Source: Roseovarius litoreus
GTDB lineage: Bacteria > Pseudomonadota > Alphaproteobacteria > Rhodobacterales > Rhodobacteraceae
Direction of reading: 5' to 3'
DNA: 64,000 nucleotides
NCBI RefSeq assembly: GCF_900142765.1
Contig: NZ_FRCB01000002.1
Span: 248,001-312,000 of the forward strand
Part shown: in pieces, positions 26,319 to 35,680 of the stretch
Layout of the letters: each line of letters begins with the position of its first letter
Position numbering within the stretch: the stretch's first letter is position 1
Notes under the pieces: model-generated
What the model was told of the DNA's origin: nothing
Database searches by the model: none
Seen by the model: only the letters and a program-made list of their open reading frames with translations
Made by a program: the position numbers and the translations under genes

Positions 26319-27116
26319 ATGGCGGTGACGGGGCAGGGCACGGCCTATGACCTGACCGGTCCCGAGGGCGCGCCGGTGGTGGTGCTGATCCATGGGCTTG
26401 GCCTTGCGCGGGGGGTGACGTGGCGGGCGATCGCGCCGGTTCTGGCCAAGCGCTACCGGGTGCTGAGCTATGATCTGCCGGGACATGGCGAGACGGCCCC
26501 GCCGGAGGGGCCGGTGAGTCTCAGCGCGCTGAGCGCGCAGGTGATCGGTCTGATGGACGCGCTCGGCATTGCGCGCGCGGCATTGGTGGGCTTTTCGCTT
26601 GGCGGCATGATCAACCGGCGCTGCGCGATGGATCATCCCGAGCGGGTGGCGGGGTTGGCGATCCTCAACTCGCCGCATGAGCGCGACCACCAGGCACAGA
26701 AAATGGTCGAGGCCAGCGCTCGCGACAGCAGCACAGGCGGGCCGGCGGCAACGATAGAGGCCGCGCTTGAGCGTTGGTTCACACCGGAATTCAAAAATAA
26801 TTCCAGTGACTTGGTGGATGAAGTTCGCGCAACGGTTCTGGCCAGCGATCCTGCCAGCTATGCTGCGCATCGCCGGGTGCTGGCGGAAGGCGTGACGGAG
26901 TTGATCCGCCCCCAACCGCCCATCACCCATCCGACGCTCGTGATGACCTGCGAGCAGGACAGCGGATCGACCCCGGCCATGAGCCATGCCATCGCCTCGG
27001 AGATCGAAGGCGCCGAGACGGTGATCGTGCCGGGGCTGCGCCATCTGGGGCTGCTCGAGCAACCGGGGCGTTTCACGCCGCCGGTTCTGGATTTTCTGGA
27101 CCGCTGCCTGGGCTAG
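26319..27116 (+). CDS. Alpha/beta hydrolase
   Basis: This is a 265-residue alpha/beta-hydrolase-fold enzyme. The oxyanion segment VVLIHGLGLARG, the nucleophile elbow VGFSLGGM with the catalytic Ser, and the late His in GLRHLGLLEQP complete a catalytic triad with an acid after the MTCEQDSGS strand. The overall pattern resembles 3-oxoadipate enol-lactonase and related lactone or C-C hydrolases. It starts directly after the DUF1185 stop and ends the operon. It probably opens a lactone or amide made earlier in the pathway. Confidence 0.88.
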   Translation: MAVTGQGTAYDLTGPEGAPVVVLIHGLGLARGVTWRAIAPVLAKRYRVLSYDLPGHGETAPPEGPVSLSALSAQVIGLMDALGIARAALVGFSLGGMINRRCAMDHPERVAGLAILNSPHERDHQAQKMVEASARDSSTGGPAATIEAALERWFTPEFKNNSSDLVDEVRATVLASDPASYAAHRRVLAEGVTELIRPQPPITHPTLVMTCEQDSGSTPAMSHAIASEIEGAETVIVPGLRHLGLLEQPGRFTPPVLDFLDRCLG

Positions 27117-27152
27117 GGTTCATCGACCCGGCGCCGTGGCGTGCCGGGGCTG

Positions 27153-27983
27153 TCAATCGCGTCCGCGCATATGCATCAGACGAGCGAGTTGCTGTTCGGC
27201 CTCGTCCACATCGGTGAACACCATATCCACATCGGTCACCTGCTGCAGTTGGTCCGGGTCGACCACCCCGGGCCCCGCGACCACGATCAGCGTATGGGGC
27301 AGCGACAGTCGGATCGAGACACAAAGCTGCGTCAGATCGCTGAGCCGTTCGGGGTTGCTGAAGGACAGGCCCACGATTTCCGGCTTGCCGACCGCGATCT
27401 GATCCAGCAATTCGTTATGGCTGAGGCCGAGTTTCAGATCGATATCCCAGCCCTGCCGCCGGAAGAGATCGGCCGCCATGCTGACGCCGAGGCTGTGATT
27501 CTCGCCGGGAACGGTGCAGAATAACGCATGTTTTCGACCCGGTGCGCCGGGTGTGGCATCCCGGCTCACGGGGCGCAGCGCACGCATCAGCGCATAGAGA
27601 TAGCCCGAGGCGCTGGTGACTTGGGAAAAGGACGCTTCGTCCTCTTCCCACATCCGGCCAAGCCGTTGCGCCGAGCCCGAGATATATCCGAAATAGATGT
27701 CGCGCGCGCTCAGACCGTCACGGCGCTCTTTCTGGATCAGGGCCAATGCTGCGTCCGGATCGTCGTTGAGCAGATGGGTGCAGAACAGCTCGAGGCGCTC
27801 GGCCGGGGCGATGTATTTGTCGCCGACCGGTGTGGATGCGGTCAGGCTGACAGCTTTGCTGATGACGCTATGTGCGAGCCCTTGCAGAACCTCTGCCGCA
27901 AAACTGCTCTTCTTGCGCTCGAAGAGTTCGGTTGTTTGCGCGAAGAGGTCCAAATCAAGGATGACGTTCCCGTTATCATCCAT
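27153..27983 (-). CDS. B12-binding-domain regulator (PpaA/AerR-like)
   Basis: This is a soluble protein of 276 residues. It has a four-helix cobalamin-cap-like region (about 75-135: FCTHLLNDDPDAALALIQKE, then YISGSAQRLGRMWEEDEASFSQVTSASGYLYALMRAL) and a Rossmann-type B12-binding domain from about 150 (FCTVPGENHSLGVSMAADLFRRQGWDIDL, then IVGLSFSNPERL, VAGPGVVDPD). This layout occurs in light/redox regulators such as PpaA and AerR and in corrinoid proteins. The strict DxHxxG motif of corrinoid methyltransferase partners is absent (ENHSLG instead). The ATG at 27983 follows GAAGGAG and is preferred to 28016. It stands alone and converges with the hydrolase operon. Confidence 0.8.
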   Translation of the reverse strand: MDDNGNVILDLDLFAQTTELFERKKSSFAAEVLQGLAHSVISKAVSLTASTPVGDKYIAPAERLELFCTHLLNDDPDAALALIQKERRDGLSARDIYFGYISGSAQRLGRMWEEDEASFSQVTSASGYLYALMRALRPVSRDATPGAPGRKHALFCTVPGENHSLGVSMAADLFRRQGWDIDLKLGLSHNELLDQIAVGKPEIVGLSFSNPERLSDLTQLCVSIRLSLPHTLIVVAGPGVVDPDQLQQVTDVDMVFTDVDEAEQQLARLMHMRGRD

Positions 27984-28228
27984 GGTTTTCTCCTTCACCA
28001 GCATACGATGGTACACGTGCTACTGAGTCTTAACAATAGTCCGCTGATGGCGGGACAGAGCGACAATACCGCCCCATGCGCGCTGTTTGCCGGTCGGGAT
28101 CCGGGTATCGCCTTGCCACGCCTCGGGAATTTCTTTCTGGGCAAACGACCGGATGCGCCTATCTGGAAGGGCAAGATAAAAAACGCTCGCCTTTGTGGGG
28201 CAGAAGCTTTCGAGCCAAGGATGCGACA

Positions 28229-29590
28229 TTGAGCCAACCCTCCGATCCTCCTGCGGTCTGGCGCCCTGATAGTGCTGCTTCCGATGACGGGCGCGGTTTG
28301 GCCGTGCCATCGGGCCGTGTGGCACGGCTGTTGCGGATGGGGGGCATGGCCGGGGGTATCGCGGGTGGCATGCTGGCCAGTGGTGTGCAGCACATGGCCG
28401 CCGGACGCCGCCCGCGCGCCGCCGATCTCTTGATGACCCCGGCCAATGCAAGGCGCGTCGCGCAGGAGCTGTCGCGAATGCGCGGGGCGGCGATGAAGGT
28501 GGGCCAGCTTTTGTCGATGGATGCTGGTGATGTGCTGCCACCCGAGATCGCCGCGATCCTTGACCGGCTGCGCGAAGACGCAGATCCCATGCCGCCCAAA
28601 CAGTTGCGCCGCGTGCTGGATGCGGAATGGGGCCGCGATTGGTTGCGCCGGTTCGAGCGGTTCGATGTGCGCCCGATCGCGGCGGCCTCGATCGGTCAGG
28701 TGCATCGGGCGCGCACCCGCGAGGGGCAGGATCTGGCGATCAAGGTGCAGTATCCCGGCATCCGTGCGGCGATCGACAGCGACGTGGACAATGTCAGTGC
28801 GCTGATGCGCTATTCCGGCGCTGTGCCGCGCGGGCTGGATCTGCGCCCGCTGATGGAGGATGCCAAGCGCCAGCTGCATGAAGAGGCGGATTATCTGCGC
28901 GAGGCCGATGCGCTGGAGGCGTTCGGCGGGTTTCTGTCTAGTTCCGCCGATTTTCTGGTGCCGCGCCGGCACGAGGCGCTGTGCACGCCCAATGTGCTGG
29001 CGATGGACTACATGGACAGCCGTCCCATCGCCGGATTGACCGAGGCGCCGCAAGAGTTGCGGGACCGGGTGGCGGGTCTGCTGATCGATCTGGTGCTGCG
29101 CGAGCTGTTCGAGTTCGGCGCGATGCAGACCGATCCGAATTTCGCCAATTATCGATATGATGCGCGCACGGGGCAGGTGGTGTTGCTGGATTTTGGCGCG
29201 GCGCGCTGGTTCTCGCCGGAGTTGCGCGGGGCGTTTCACCGGTTGATGACCGCAGGGCTGGTACGCGACCGCGCGCGGGCCGAGGCCGCCGCTTTGGAGC
29301 TGCGTCTTTTCGATGCGGGCACGCCGGCGCATCATCGGGATGTGATCTTCGCGATGATGGATACCGGCATGGAGGCGCTGCGCCACGATGCGCCCTTTGA
29401 TTTCGGCACCAGCGATCTGGCGATCCGGCTGCGCGACATGGGGCTTGAGATCGGCACCGAGCGTGAGTTCTGGCATGTGCCGGCCACGGATACGCTTTTG
29501 GTGCAGCGCAAGGTCGCGGGCACCTATCTTCTGGCGGCGCGGTTGAGTGCGCGGGTCAACCTGACGCGGATCGTGGCGCGCTATCGGTGA
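28229..29590 (+). CDS. ABC1/UbiB atypical kinase-like protein
   Basis: This is an ABC1/AarF/UbiB-family protein kinase-like ATPase, 453 residues. Hallmarks are the KxGQ motif in GAAMKVGQLLSMD, the Ala-rich nucleotide loop AAASIGQVHRA, the lysine strand LAIKVQYPG, the EEADYLREA helix, and the DFG-equivalent LLDFGAARWF. The family supports ubiquinone biosynthesis and is also found in broader lipid or isoprenoid roles. The frame is open from 28076, but nothing before residue 51 resembles the family. The TTG at 28229, preceded by AAGGA, gives an N-terminus (MSQPSDPPAVWRP, then VPSGRVARLLRMGG) that looks right. It is monocistronic here. Confidence 0.85.
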   Translation: MSQPSDPPAVWRPDSAASDDGRGLAVPSGRVARLLRMGGMAGGIAGGMLASGVQHMAAGRRPRAADLLMTPANARRVAQELSRMRGAAMKVGQLLSMDAGDVLPPEIAAILDRLREDADPMPPKQLRRVLDAEWGRDWLRRFERFDVRPIAAASIGQVHRARTREGQDLAIKVQYPGIRAAIDSDVDNVSALMRYSGAVPRGLDLRPLMEDAKRQLHEEADYLREADALEAFGGFLSSSADFLVPRRHEALCTPNVLAMDYMDSRPIAGLTEAPQELRDRVAGLLIDLVLRELFEFGAMQTDPNFANYRYDARTGQVVLLDFGAARWFSPELRGAFHRLMTAGLVRDRARAEAAALELRLFDAGTPAHHRDVIFAMMDTGMEALRHDAPFDFGTSDLAIRLRDMGLEIGTEREFWHVPATDTLLVQRKVAGTYLLAARLSARVNLTRIVARYR

Positions 29591-29923
29591 GGTATACCGC
29601 GCTCCGATGCGCCGCGGCATAAGTTGGCGCAAAGCGAACAAGGGCGCAGCCGGGCTGCCGCGAGACCATGATCGCCTGTCGTGATGTTACCCCTTGGTTG
29701 GCAAAGCGCCTGCCAACGCGACTGCCATCGCGCGACCGGTTTCACTTGCCACACCTGGTCTGGCTGGGTACGCTTTTGCCATATCAAAGACGACATTCGA
29801 AAACCGGCAAGGGCGGCATCCGACGACACGCCTTTCCCGATCTGAGACAGTTTCAGGCTGGACATGCTCCGGCATCTTTTTTGACTGACCTTTTCCCGAT
29901 GTGAGTTCGACCTTCAGTCCATT
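29591..29923. promoter_or_regulatory. Gene-free 333-bp interval with one palindrome
   Basis: I see no protein-coding gene here. The only structured element is GTTGGCA-N7-TGCCAAC at 29697-29717, a perfect 7-bp inverted repeat that could be an operator or a small hairpin after the kinase-like gene. The rest probably holds the promoter of the VanZ-like gene at 29924. Confidence 0.35.
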
Positions 29924-31174
29924 ATGTTAGACCATCCCCCCAAAGAACGCGCCGCCCTGTCCTGGGGCTATGTGGTGCTCTGGTCCGCGCTGACATTCGT
30001 GACCATTCCGTTCGTGCGTTACGGGGTTACGTTCGTGAAGCAGCGATGGGGAAGCGAGGTCTTTACCTATGTCGTTGCGGCCTGCGTCCTTCTGGCGGCG
30101 GTTTCGGCGCTTTACGCCACGCGCAGGCGGTGGTCGCTGTCGTCATTTGTCTGGCTTTTCGGCATCGCGGGTCTGGTGATCTACCTCACGTTCGGCCTTG
30201 CGGATGGCAACCCGGAAGAAGCGATACACTATGTTCAATACGGTGTTCTGTCGCTTCTGCTTTTCCGGGCCTTCAGCCATCGGGTCCGTGATTACAGCAT
30301 CTATCTGGCCGCCGCGATCGTGGGAACGCTGGTGGGGATGATGGACGAAACCCTGCAGTGGCTGGTGCCCGGGCGTTACTTCGACCTGAGAGATATCGTG
30401 CTGAACATGAAGGCCGTGGTGCTGGTGCAGATCGGCATCGCGGCGGGCGTTCGGCCAAGGATGATTTCAGGCTGGCCTGATTTGGTGAGCGTGAGACGCC
30501 TTTGCTATCTCAGCGCGGTCATGCTGGGTTATCTGGGCCTTTGCCTGCAAAACACCCCGGATCGGATCGCTTGGTACGCGTCCAATGTGCCGGGGCTGGG
30601 GGGGATCGATCCGGATCGCAGCATCATGGTCGAGTACGGGTATCTTCATGGCGATGCGACCAATGGTTTTTTTCGCTCGAGGCTGAAAGTCGAAGATCTG
30701 CGCCGCGCGTCAATGGAGCGCGCAGACGAGGGCAGGCGCATACTCGACCAGTATCGCGAGCGGGAAAGGTATCAGGAATTTCTTACGCTCTATTCGCCTC
30801 TGGCGGATCCTTTTCTGCACGAGGCAAGGGTTCATCTGGTCAGACGAGACAGCCATATGAGGCGGGCCTCGAACACCGAGCAACGCGACAGGCAAGCGCG
30901 TTATTTCGCGACGGCATACTGGGAAAATCGCATTCTTCAGGACTATTTCGGCGGGGTGATCCGCGGCTCCAGTTATGAATGGTCCGCCCAGAACGAAGCT
31001 GATGTGAAGGCGGCCGCCGACCTCTCGAAGCCTTACCACAGCGCGGTCAGCAAACACCTGATCGTCCGGTTCAGCCCAATGCAGATGGCGTTGCTGTTCG
31101 CAGGAGCTGTGGGTGCCTTCCTTTTTGGGGGGTACGCCTGCACACGGGCATTGCGCCAGCGCGGGGTCGGATGA
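29924..31174 (+). CDS. VanZ-like membrane protein with long C-terminal region
   Basis: This is a 416-residue inner-membrane protein. The N-terminal half has four to six helices and contains a VanZ-type signature: HYVQYGVLSLLLFRAF with conserved H..QY, and later DETLQWLVPGRYFDLRDIVLN. VanZ-like proteins are poorly understood; the prototype gives low teicoplanin resistance. After about residue 215 a hydrophilic domain rich in Arg and Glu (about 235-385) follows, ending in a final helix (MALLFAGAVGAFLFGGYAC). Its stop overlaps the next gene's start, so it is co-expressed with the Tat-exported metallophosphoesterase. That pairing hints at an envelope role, but I do not assign a function. Confidence 0.7.
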   Translation: MLDHPPKERAALSWGYVVLWSALTFVTIPFVRYGVTFVKQRWGSEVFTYVVAACVLLAAVSALYATRRRWSLSSFVWLFGIAGLVIYLTFGLADGNPEEAIHYVQYGVLSLLLFRAFSHRVRDYSIYLAAAIVGTLVGMMDETLQWLVPGRYFDLRDIVLNMKAVVLVQIGIAAGVRPRMISGWPDLVSVRRLCYLSAVMLGYLGLCLQNTPDRIAWYASNVPGLGGIDPDRSIMVEYGYLHGDATNGFFRSRLKVEDLRRASMERADEGRRILDQYRERERYQEFLTLYSPLADPFLHEARVHLVRRDSHMRRASNTEQRDRQARYFATAYWENRILQDYFGGVIRGSSYEWSAQNEADVKAAADLSKPYHSAVSKHLIVRFSPMQMALLFAGAVGAFLFGGYACTRALRQRGVG

Positions 31175-32112
31175 TGTCGGGAATGTCGCGACGCGGTTTT
31201 CTGAAGGCGATCGCTGCAGGAGGCAGCCTGATCGGGTCGCCAGGCCTTGCGGGCACGTCATGGCGCATTCGGGGCTCTGACAGGGGGGACCTTCGGCTGG
31301 TTTTTTACACGGACATTCATGCCGACGGCACGGCCGAGACATCCCACGCACTGGCGATGGCTGCCATGGCGATCAATGCGCAAAGGGCGGATTTGGTCCT
31401 GTGCGGTGGTGATCTGATCGCGGGCGGTGCCAGCTTACGTCCCGAGCAGGCGGCACCGCGATGGGACGCCTACATGGATATGGTGCGCGCGATCGAGGCC
31501 GAGCATCACGCGGTGATCGGGAACCACGATCTCGTGGGCGTGCGGCCATCGGACGGTTCTGACGCGCTGGCCGACCCGCGCCGGGACTTCAAACAGCGCC
31601 TTGGCCTGAGGCAAAGTCATGGCACGTTCGACGCGCTTGGCTATCGCTTCATCTTGCTTGATTCCCTGCGCGTGTCCGATGACACGCACCAGTACCATGG
31701 CTGGGTGTCATCCGAGCAAATCGCATGGCTCCGGGAGTTGCTGTCGTCCATACACGCGGCTACCCCGATCGTGCTTGTCCTCCACATGCCGCTTCTGACG
31801 TCGTTCTTCGGCGCAACCCGGGGCGCCACCTTTGAGGCGCCGCCCAACCGTGTGGTGATCAACAATACCGAGGTTCTGAAGCTTTTCGCGGATCACAATC
31901 TGATCCTTGTGCTTCAGGGGCATCTCCATGTCACCGAGGCCTTGCATTGGCGCGGCACCACCTTTCTGACCGGTGGGGCCGTGTGCGGAAATTGGTGGAA
32001 CGGCGCGTATTTCGAAACGGCGGAAGGGTTCAACTCGATCACCCTGAGGGGGGATCGGATCGACTGGGACTATGTCGATTACGGTTGGACTGCGCGGGCT
32101 GAGGATCGCTGA
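31171..32112 (+). CDS. Tat-exported metallophosphoesterase
   Basis: This is a calcineurin-type metallophosphoesterase of 313 residues. The N-terminus has a twin-arginine signal (MSRRGFLKAIAAGGSLIG), so it is folded in the cytoplasm and exported. Metal-binding motifs occur in the canonical order: DIHADG, GGDLIAGG (GD), IGNHDLVG (GNHD), VLHMPL (H), and QGHLHV (GHxH). The start codon overlaps the VanZ-like stop (ATGATG), and ATGs at 31174 or 31183 are equally possible. The substrate is unknown; related exported enzymes act on nucleotides or phospho-lipids. A 275-bp gap separates it from the PQQ dehydrogenase gene. Confidence 0.85.
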   Translation: MMSGMSRRGFLKAIAAGGSLIGSPGLAGTSWRIRGSDRGDLRLVFYTDIHADGTAETSHALAMAAMAINAQRADLVLCGGDLIAGGASLRPEQAAPRWDAYMDMVRAIEAEHHAVIGNHDLVGVRPSDGSDALADPRRDFKQRLGLRQSHGTFDALGYRFILLDSLRVSDDTHQYHGWVSSEQIAWLRELLSSIHAATPIVLVLHMPLLTSFFGATRGATFEAPPNRVVINNTEVLKLFADHNLILVLQGHLHVTEALHWRGTTFLTGGAVCGNWWNGAYFETAEGFNSITLRGDRIDWDYVDYGWTARAEDR

Positions 32113-32387
32113 CGTGGTGCAGATCGCAATCGCAGCCCCGTGGGTCGTGGCGTCGCCCGATTGACAGAAACGGCTTGCACGCGGCGCTGGCGCGGCGGTG
32201 ATATCACTCAACCGACCCGCGCGCAGATGCCGAAGCTGTGCAGGGATGCGGCCAAGCCAAAATCGGCGCACCCCTGCAAATTGGTCAAAAAAGTTGACAG
32301 GTGATCAAAACTCAAGTGATGATTGCTGATCACGGGGTGGACGGCGCAAGATCGTCAAACGATCCCGTGAAGATCATGGGAGGAAAT

Positions 32388-33653
32388 ATGATGCACCAGA
32401 AGATGCTTACGAGCCTTCTGCTTGGAACGATGCTGGTTGGACCGGCAATGGCCCAAGACAATATGGACAAACTTACAAATATGCAAAAGACGGGCGCGAC
32501 ATTCACGTTCGTCGATCAGGAAGGGGATAGGGCGGAGGCGCTCAAGAAAATCGCTGAGCAAATCAACCTGCCCGATGGATTCGAAGCAAGTCTCTATGCC
32601 GTTGTGCCGGATGCGCGCTCGATGGCCATGGCGCCGCAGGGAACGGTTCTTTTTGCAGGTACGCGGAAAGACAAGGTGTGGTCGATTGTCGATCGCGACC
32701 GTGACCGGGTGGCGGACCAGGTGATGGACTTTGCACCATCGATCACCTTCGACATCCCCAACGGTCCCTGCTTTTCACCTGACGGCTTTCTCTACATCGC
32801 CGAGCGCAACCGTGTGCTTGTGTTCCCCGCGGCAGAGTTCTTTTTCGAAGGGCCAGACCCGGCAGTCGGTGTCGTCGTCCCCCAGGGTGAGCTGGTTCCG
32901 GTAGAAGAAGAAAGCTTCAACCACACGGCGCGTGTCTGTGATATCGGACCAGATGGGAAGCTCTATATCTCGCTCGGTCAGCCCTACAATGTGCAGCCTG
33001 TCGAGAAGATCGAGATGTATGATGAAATCGGCATCGGTGGCATCATCCGCATCAATACTGATGGTACGGGCCGCGAGGTCTATACCCGCGGCGTGCGGAA
33101 CTCGGTTGGGCAAGACTTCAACCCCGCAACAGGCGAGCTTTGGTGGACCGACAACCAGGTCGACGGCATGGGAGACGATATCCCCCCCGGCGAGTTGAAC
33201 CGTCAAACCGCTGCCGGGCAGCATTTCGGGTTCCCCTGGACGAATTCACGAATCGAGATCGTCTCGGAGGCCGATGCACCGCGCCCCGAGGGTGTGGAGT
33301 TCGTCGAGCCTCAGCTTGAATTGACCGCCCACGCGGCCGATCTTGGCATGCGGTTCTATCACGATAAGAGCTTCCCCGAGGAGTATCATGGCGGCATCTT
33401 CTGGGCGCAGCACGGGTCGTGGAACCGCACCACTCCGGTTGGCGCGCGCGTGATGTTCACAGCGCTTGATCCGGAAACGGGCAATGCCATGGGGGCGCAG
33501 GTGTTCGCAGACGGATGGCTTGACGAAAGCACTGGCGAATATCGCGGTCGTCCGATGGACATCGAGTTCCTGCCGGATGGATCGATGCTGGTTTCTGACG
33601 ATTTTGCCGGTGCGATCTGGCGGATCGCCTACAACCCCAAGCCTGCGGAATGA
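32388..33653 (+). CDS. Periplasmic PQQ-dependent dehydrogenase (L-sorbosone-dehydrogenase-like)
   Basis: This is a soluble periplasmic quinoprotein of the sorbosone/aldose dehydrogenase type with a six-bladed propeller. It has 421 residues with a Sec signal peptide cut after AMA, before QDN. Family stretches are LPDGFEASLYAVVPDARSMA, SFNHTARVCDIGPDGKLYISLG, RNSVGQDFNPATGELWWTDNQ and FWAQHGSWNRT. The start is set at the ATG pair behind GGGAGG (32378-32383). Earlier in-frame starts precede the signal peptide and are rejected. Its stop overlaps the dihaem cytochrome c start, giving a dehydrogenase-electron acceptor pair, and the pqq genes lie immediately downstream. Substrate not predictable. 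Confidence 0.9.
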   Translation: MMHQKMLTSLLLGTMLVGPAMAQDNMDKLTNMQKTGATFTFVDQEGDRAEALKKIAEQINLPDGFEASLYAVVPDARSMAMAPQGTVLFAGTRKDKVWSIVDRDRDRVADQVMDFAPSITFDIPNGPCFSPDGFLYIAERNRVLVFPAAEFFFEGPDPAVGVVVPQGELVPVEEESFNHTARVCDIGPDGKLYISLGQPYNVQPVEKIEMYDEIGIGGIIRINTDGTGREVYTRGVRNSVGQDFNPATGELWWTDNQVDGMGDDIPPGELNRQTAAGQHFGFPWTNSRIEIVSEADAPRPEGVEFVEPQLELTAHAADLGMRFYHDKSFPEEYHGGIFWAQHGSWNRTTPVGARVMFTALDPETGNAMGAQVFADGWLDESTGEYRGRPMDIEFLPDGSMLVSDDFAGAIWRIAYNPKPAE

Positions 33654-34225
33654 AGGCTGCGGTGATGACAATCCTCGGCGGGCTCATGCTCGCCGGGGGT
33701 GCCCATGCAGAAGACATCGGTGACCGGGATGCAGGCCGTAAACTGGCAAGTCAATGCCGGACCTGTCATGGTCTTGAGGGGTATGCCCAGATCCCGATCG
33801 CGCCCCATATCGGGGGCGAGCCTGCCAGCTATATTCGCGCCCAGCTGACCGCTTTTCGGGATGGTACGCGTGAGCACGAGATGATGTCGATCGTGGCCAA
33901 AATGCTCAGTGATCAGCAAATCGCGGACCTGGCGGCATGGTATTCGGGACACCGGGTTCAGGTCTCCCTGACGCAGGACCCCTCGGCAGCGCCCGAACAA
34001 TGCGTGGCCTGTCACGGTGCCGACGGGCTGCATGTCGCAGAAGATGTGCCCAACCTAGCAGGCGAGGCAAACATCTATATCGACACGCAACTCAAGGCGT
34101 TTCGTACCGGCAAACGTCAGCACGACATCATGACGCCCATGGCGCAGTCGTTGTCCGATAGCGAAATCCGCGAAATTGCGGACTGGTATGCTGATATCGG
34201 TCTCGAAATCGAGCTGGTGGAATAA
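33650..34225 (+). CDS. Dihaem cytochrome c
   Basis: This periplasmic electron carrier is 191 residues with a signal peptide ending at Ala20. It has two class I haem-binding sites, Cys36-Cys39-His40 (CRTCH) and Cys118-Cys121-His122 (CVACH). Each is followed by the conserved LSDQQIADLAAWY or LSDSEIREIADWY helix and candidate Met axial ligands (EHEMMS, HDIMTPM). The gene overlaps the PQQ dehydrogenase stop by 4 bp. It most likely takes electrons from that enzyme to the respiratory chain. A strong terminator hairpin follows. Confidence 0.93.
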   Translation: MKAAVMTILGGLMLAGGAHAEDIGDRDAGRKLASQCRTCHGLEGYAQIPIAPHIGGEPASYIRAQLTAFRDGTREHEMMSIVAKMLSDQQIADLAAWYSGHRVQVSLTQDPSAAPEQCVACHGADGLHVAEDVPNLAGEANIYIDTQLKAFRTGKRQHDIMTPMAQSLSDSEIREIADWYADIGLEIELVE

Positions 34226-34239
34226 TCGGGTATCAACAA

Positions 34240-34269
34240 GACTGGCCGACATTGTCGGCCAGTCCTGTT
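34240..34269. terminator. Strong hairpin between cytochrome c and pqqE (convergent)
   Basis: An 11-bp perfect stem (GACTGGCCGAC / GTCGGCCAGTC) with loop ATT is followed by CTGTTTT on the plus strand. It lies 15 bp after the cytochrome c stop and 48 bp before the pqqE stop, so it ends the plus-strand operon. Confidence 0.85.
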
Positions 34270-34316
34270 TTGCGTGTTGATGGTCATCGGCGGTCTTGCT
34301 GCCGGTCAGAATCGGA

Positions 34317-35396
34317 TCAGGGGTTCACCCGGTAGATCAGGTTCTCTTCGCGTGCGGTTGCATCATCGAGCAGCTGTCGCACCTTGTCGTGGTCTTTGGA
34401 TTTCACGCAGACCGGATCCGTCGCGGCTGCATCGCCGGCAATTGCCAGGGCCTGACAGCGGCACCCTCCAAAATCGATGGTCTTTCGCTCGCAGCTGCGG
34501 CAGGGTTCGGGCATCCAATCCGTACCACGATAGGCGTTGAATGCCGGGCTCTTGTACCAGATGTCCGAAAGCGAGCGGTCCTGCACTTTTTCGAAGGTCA
34601 GATGCGGGATGCTTTGGGCCGCGTGACATGGCAACACGGTGCCGTCCGGAATCACGTTCAACCCTGCTGATCCCCAGCCTCCCATGCAGGCCTTCGGGTA
34701 ATCGGCATGGTAATCGGGCGGAACAAAATCGAAAGCCAGAATACCGCTCAGGCGCCGGGCGGCGGCGGCGACTGTTTGCTTGACCGCTTCGGTCTGCTCG
34801 CGGGTCGGCATCAGGGCGGCGCGATTTTTCGTGGCCCAGCCGTGGAACTGGACACAGGCGACTTCAAGTCGCCGTGCTCCCAACTCGACGGCCATCTCGA
34901 TCGTGCGGTCCAGATCATCGAGGTTCTGGCGATGCATCACCGCGTTCAATGTCAGGGGAAGGCCTCGCTCCTTGATGTCTCTTGCGATCGCCAGCTTGCG
35001 TTCGAAGCCGCCTTTATATCCGCCGATCCTGTCGGCCAGCTCGGCATTCGTCCCCTGAAGCGATAGCTGAACATGGTCGAGCCCCGCCGCTTCCAGCGCA
35101 TCGAGTCGACGCGGCGTCAGCCCGATCCCGGACGTGATGAGGTTGGTATAAAGCCCGGCATTCGACGCCGCGCGCGTCAAGTCTTCCAGATCGCGCCGCG
35201 ACGCTGGCTCTCCTCCCGAGAGATGCAGTTGCAAGACGCCCATGTCCGCGGCTTGCAAGAACACATCGATCCACGTTCCCGTGTCCAGTTCGGTGCTCTT
35301 GCGGACCATTTCCAGTGGGTTCGAGCAGTAGGGGCAACTTAGCGGACAGCGATGTGTCAGCTCGGCCAGCAGAGCGATCGGGGCGGGAATGGTCAT
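34317..35396 (-). CDS. pqqE: PQQ biosynthesis radical SAM enzyme PqqE
   Basis: This radical SAM enzyme forms the Glu-Tyr cross-link in the PqqA peptide, the first chemical step of PQQ synthesis. It has 359 residues. The SAM-cluster cysteines are Cys17, Cys21 and Cys24 (CPLSCPYC), followed by [17 protein letters not shown]. The C-terminal SPASM region carries the auxiliary-cluster cysteines ([28 protein letters not shown]). It is last in the operon pqqA-B-C-D-E on the minus strand and overlaps pqqD by 4 bp, matching its need for the PqqD chaperone. Confidence 0.96.
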   Translation of the reverse strand: MTIPAPIALLAELTHRCPLSCPYCSNPLEMVRKSTELDTGTWIDVFLQAADMGVLQLHLSGGEPASRRDLEDLTRAASNAGLYTNLITSGIGLTPRRLDALEAAGLDHVQLSLQGTNAELADRIGGYKGGFERKLAIARDIKERGLPLTLNAVMHRQNLDDLDRTIEMAVELGARRLEVACVQFHGWATKNRAALMPTREQTEAVKQTVAAAARRLSGILAFDFVPPDYHADYPKACMGGWGSAGLNVIPDGTVLPCHAAQSIPHLTFEKVQDRSLSDIWYKSPAFNAYRGTDWMPEPCRSCERKTIDFGGCRCQALAIAGDAAATDPVCVKSKDHDKVRQLLDDATAREENLIYRVNP

Positions 35397-35680
35397 GTCC
35401 GGACCATCACGTAAACCCGCGCGCGCAATCCTGTCAGGAACTGCTGCACGTCTTCTTCTATGCGCTCTGCAGGTGCGTCATAGGCTGCGGCAAGCGACGC
35501 GATGATCTGATCGAACGTGGTGTCACCATCGACCCGCGACAGAATTGCCAAACCGATCTCGTCCAATTCGATCGCTTTTTCAGGTGCCAGAAGAACGTTC
35601 TGACCGCGTACGCGATCGTGGTGAATTCGGACACCGCGCGGCAAATAGGGTATGTCATGGCGACCGAATGCCAAAGTCAT
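35393..35680 (-). CDS. pqqD: PqqA-binding chaperone PqqD
   Basis: This small peptide chaperone binds PqqA and presents it to PqqE. It has 95 residues when started at the ATG at 35680, which overlaps the pqqC stop as ATGA. The longer open frame to 35767 lies inside pqqC. Family features are [30 protein letters not shown] and a C-terminal helix pair ([11 protein letters not shown]). It overlaps both neighbours by 4 bp, consistent with tight stoichiometry. Confidence 0.94.
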   Translation of the reverse strand: MTLAFGRHDIPYLPRGVRIHHDRVRGQNVLLAPEKAIELDEIGLAILSRVDGDTTFDQIIASLAAAYDAPAERIEEDVQQFLTGLRARVYVMVRT

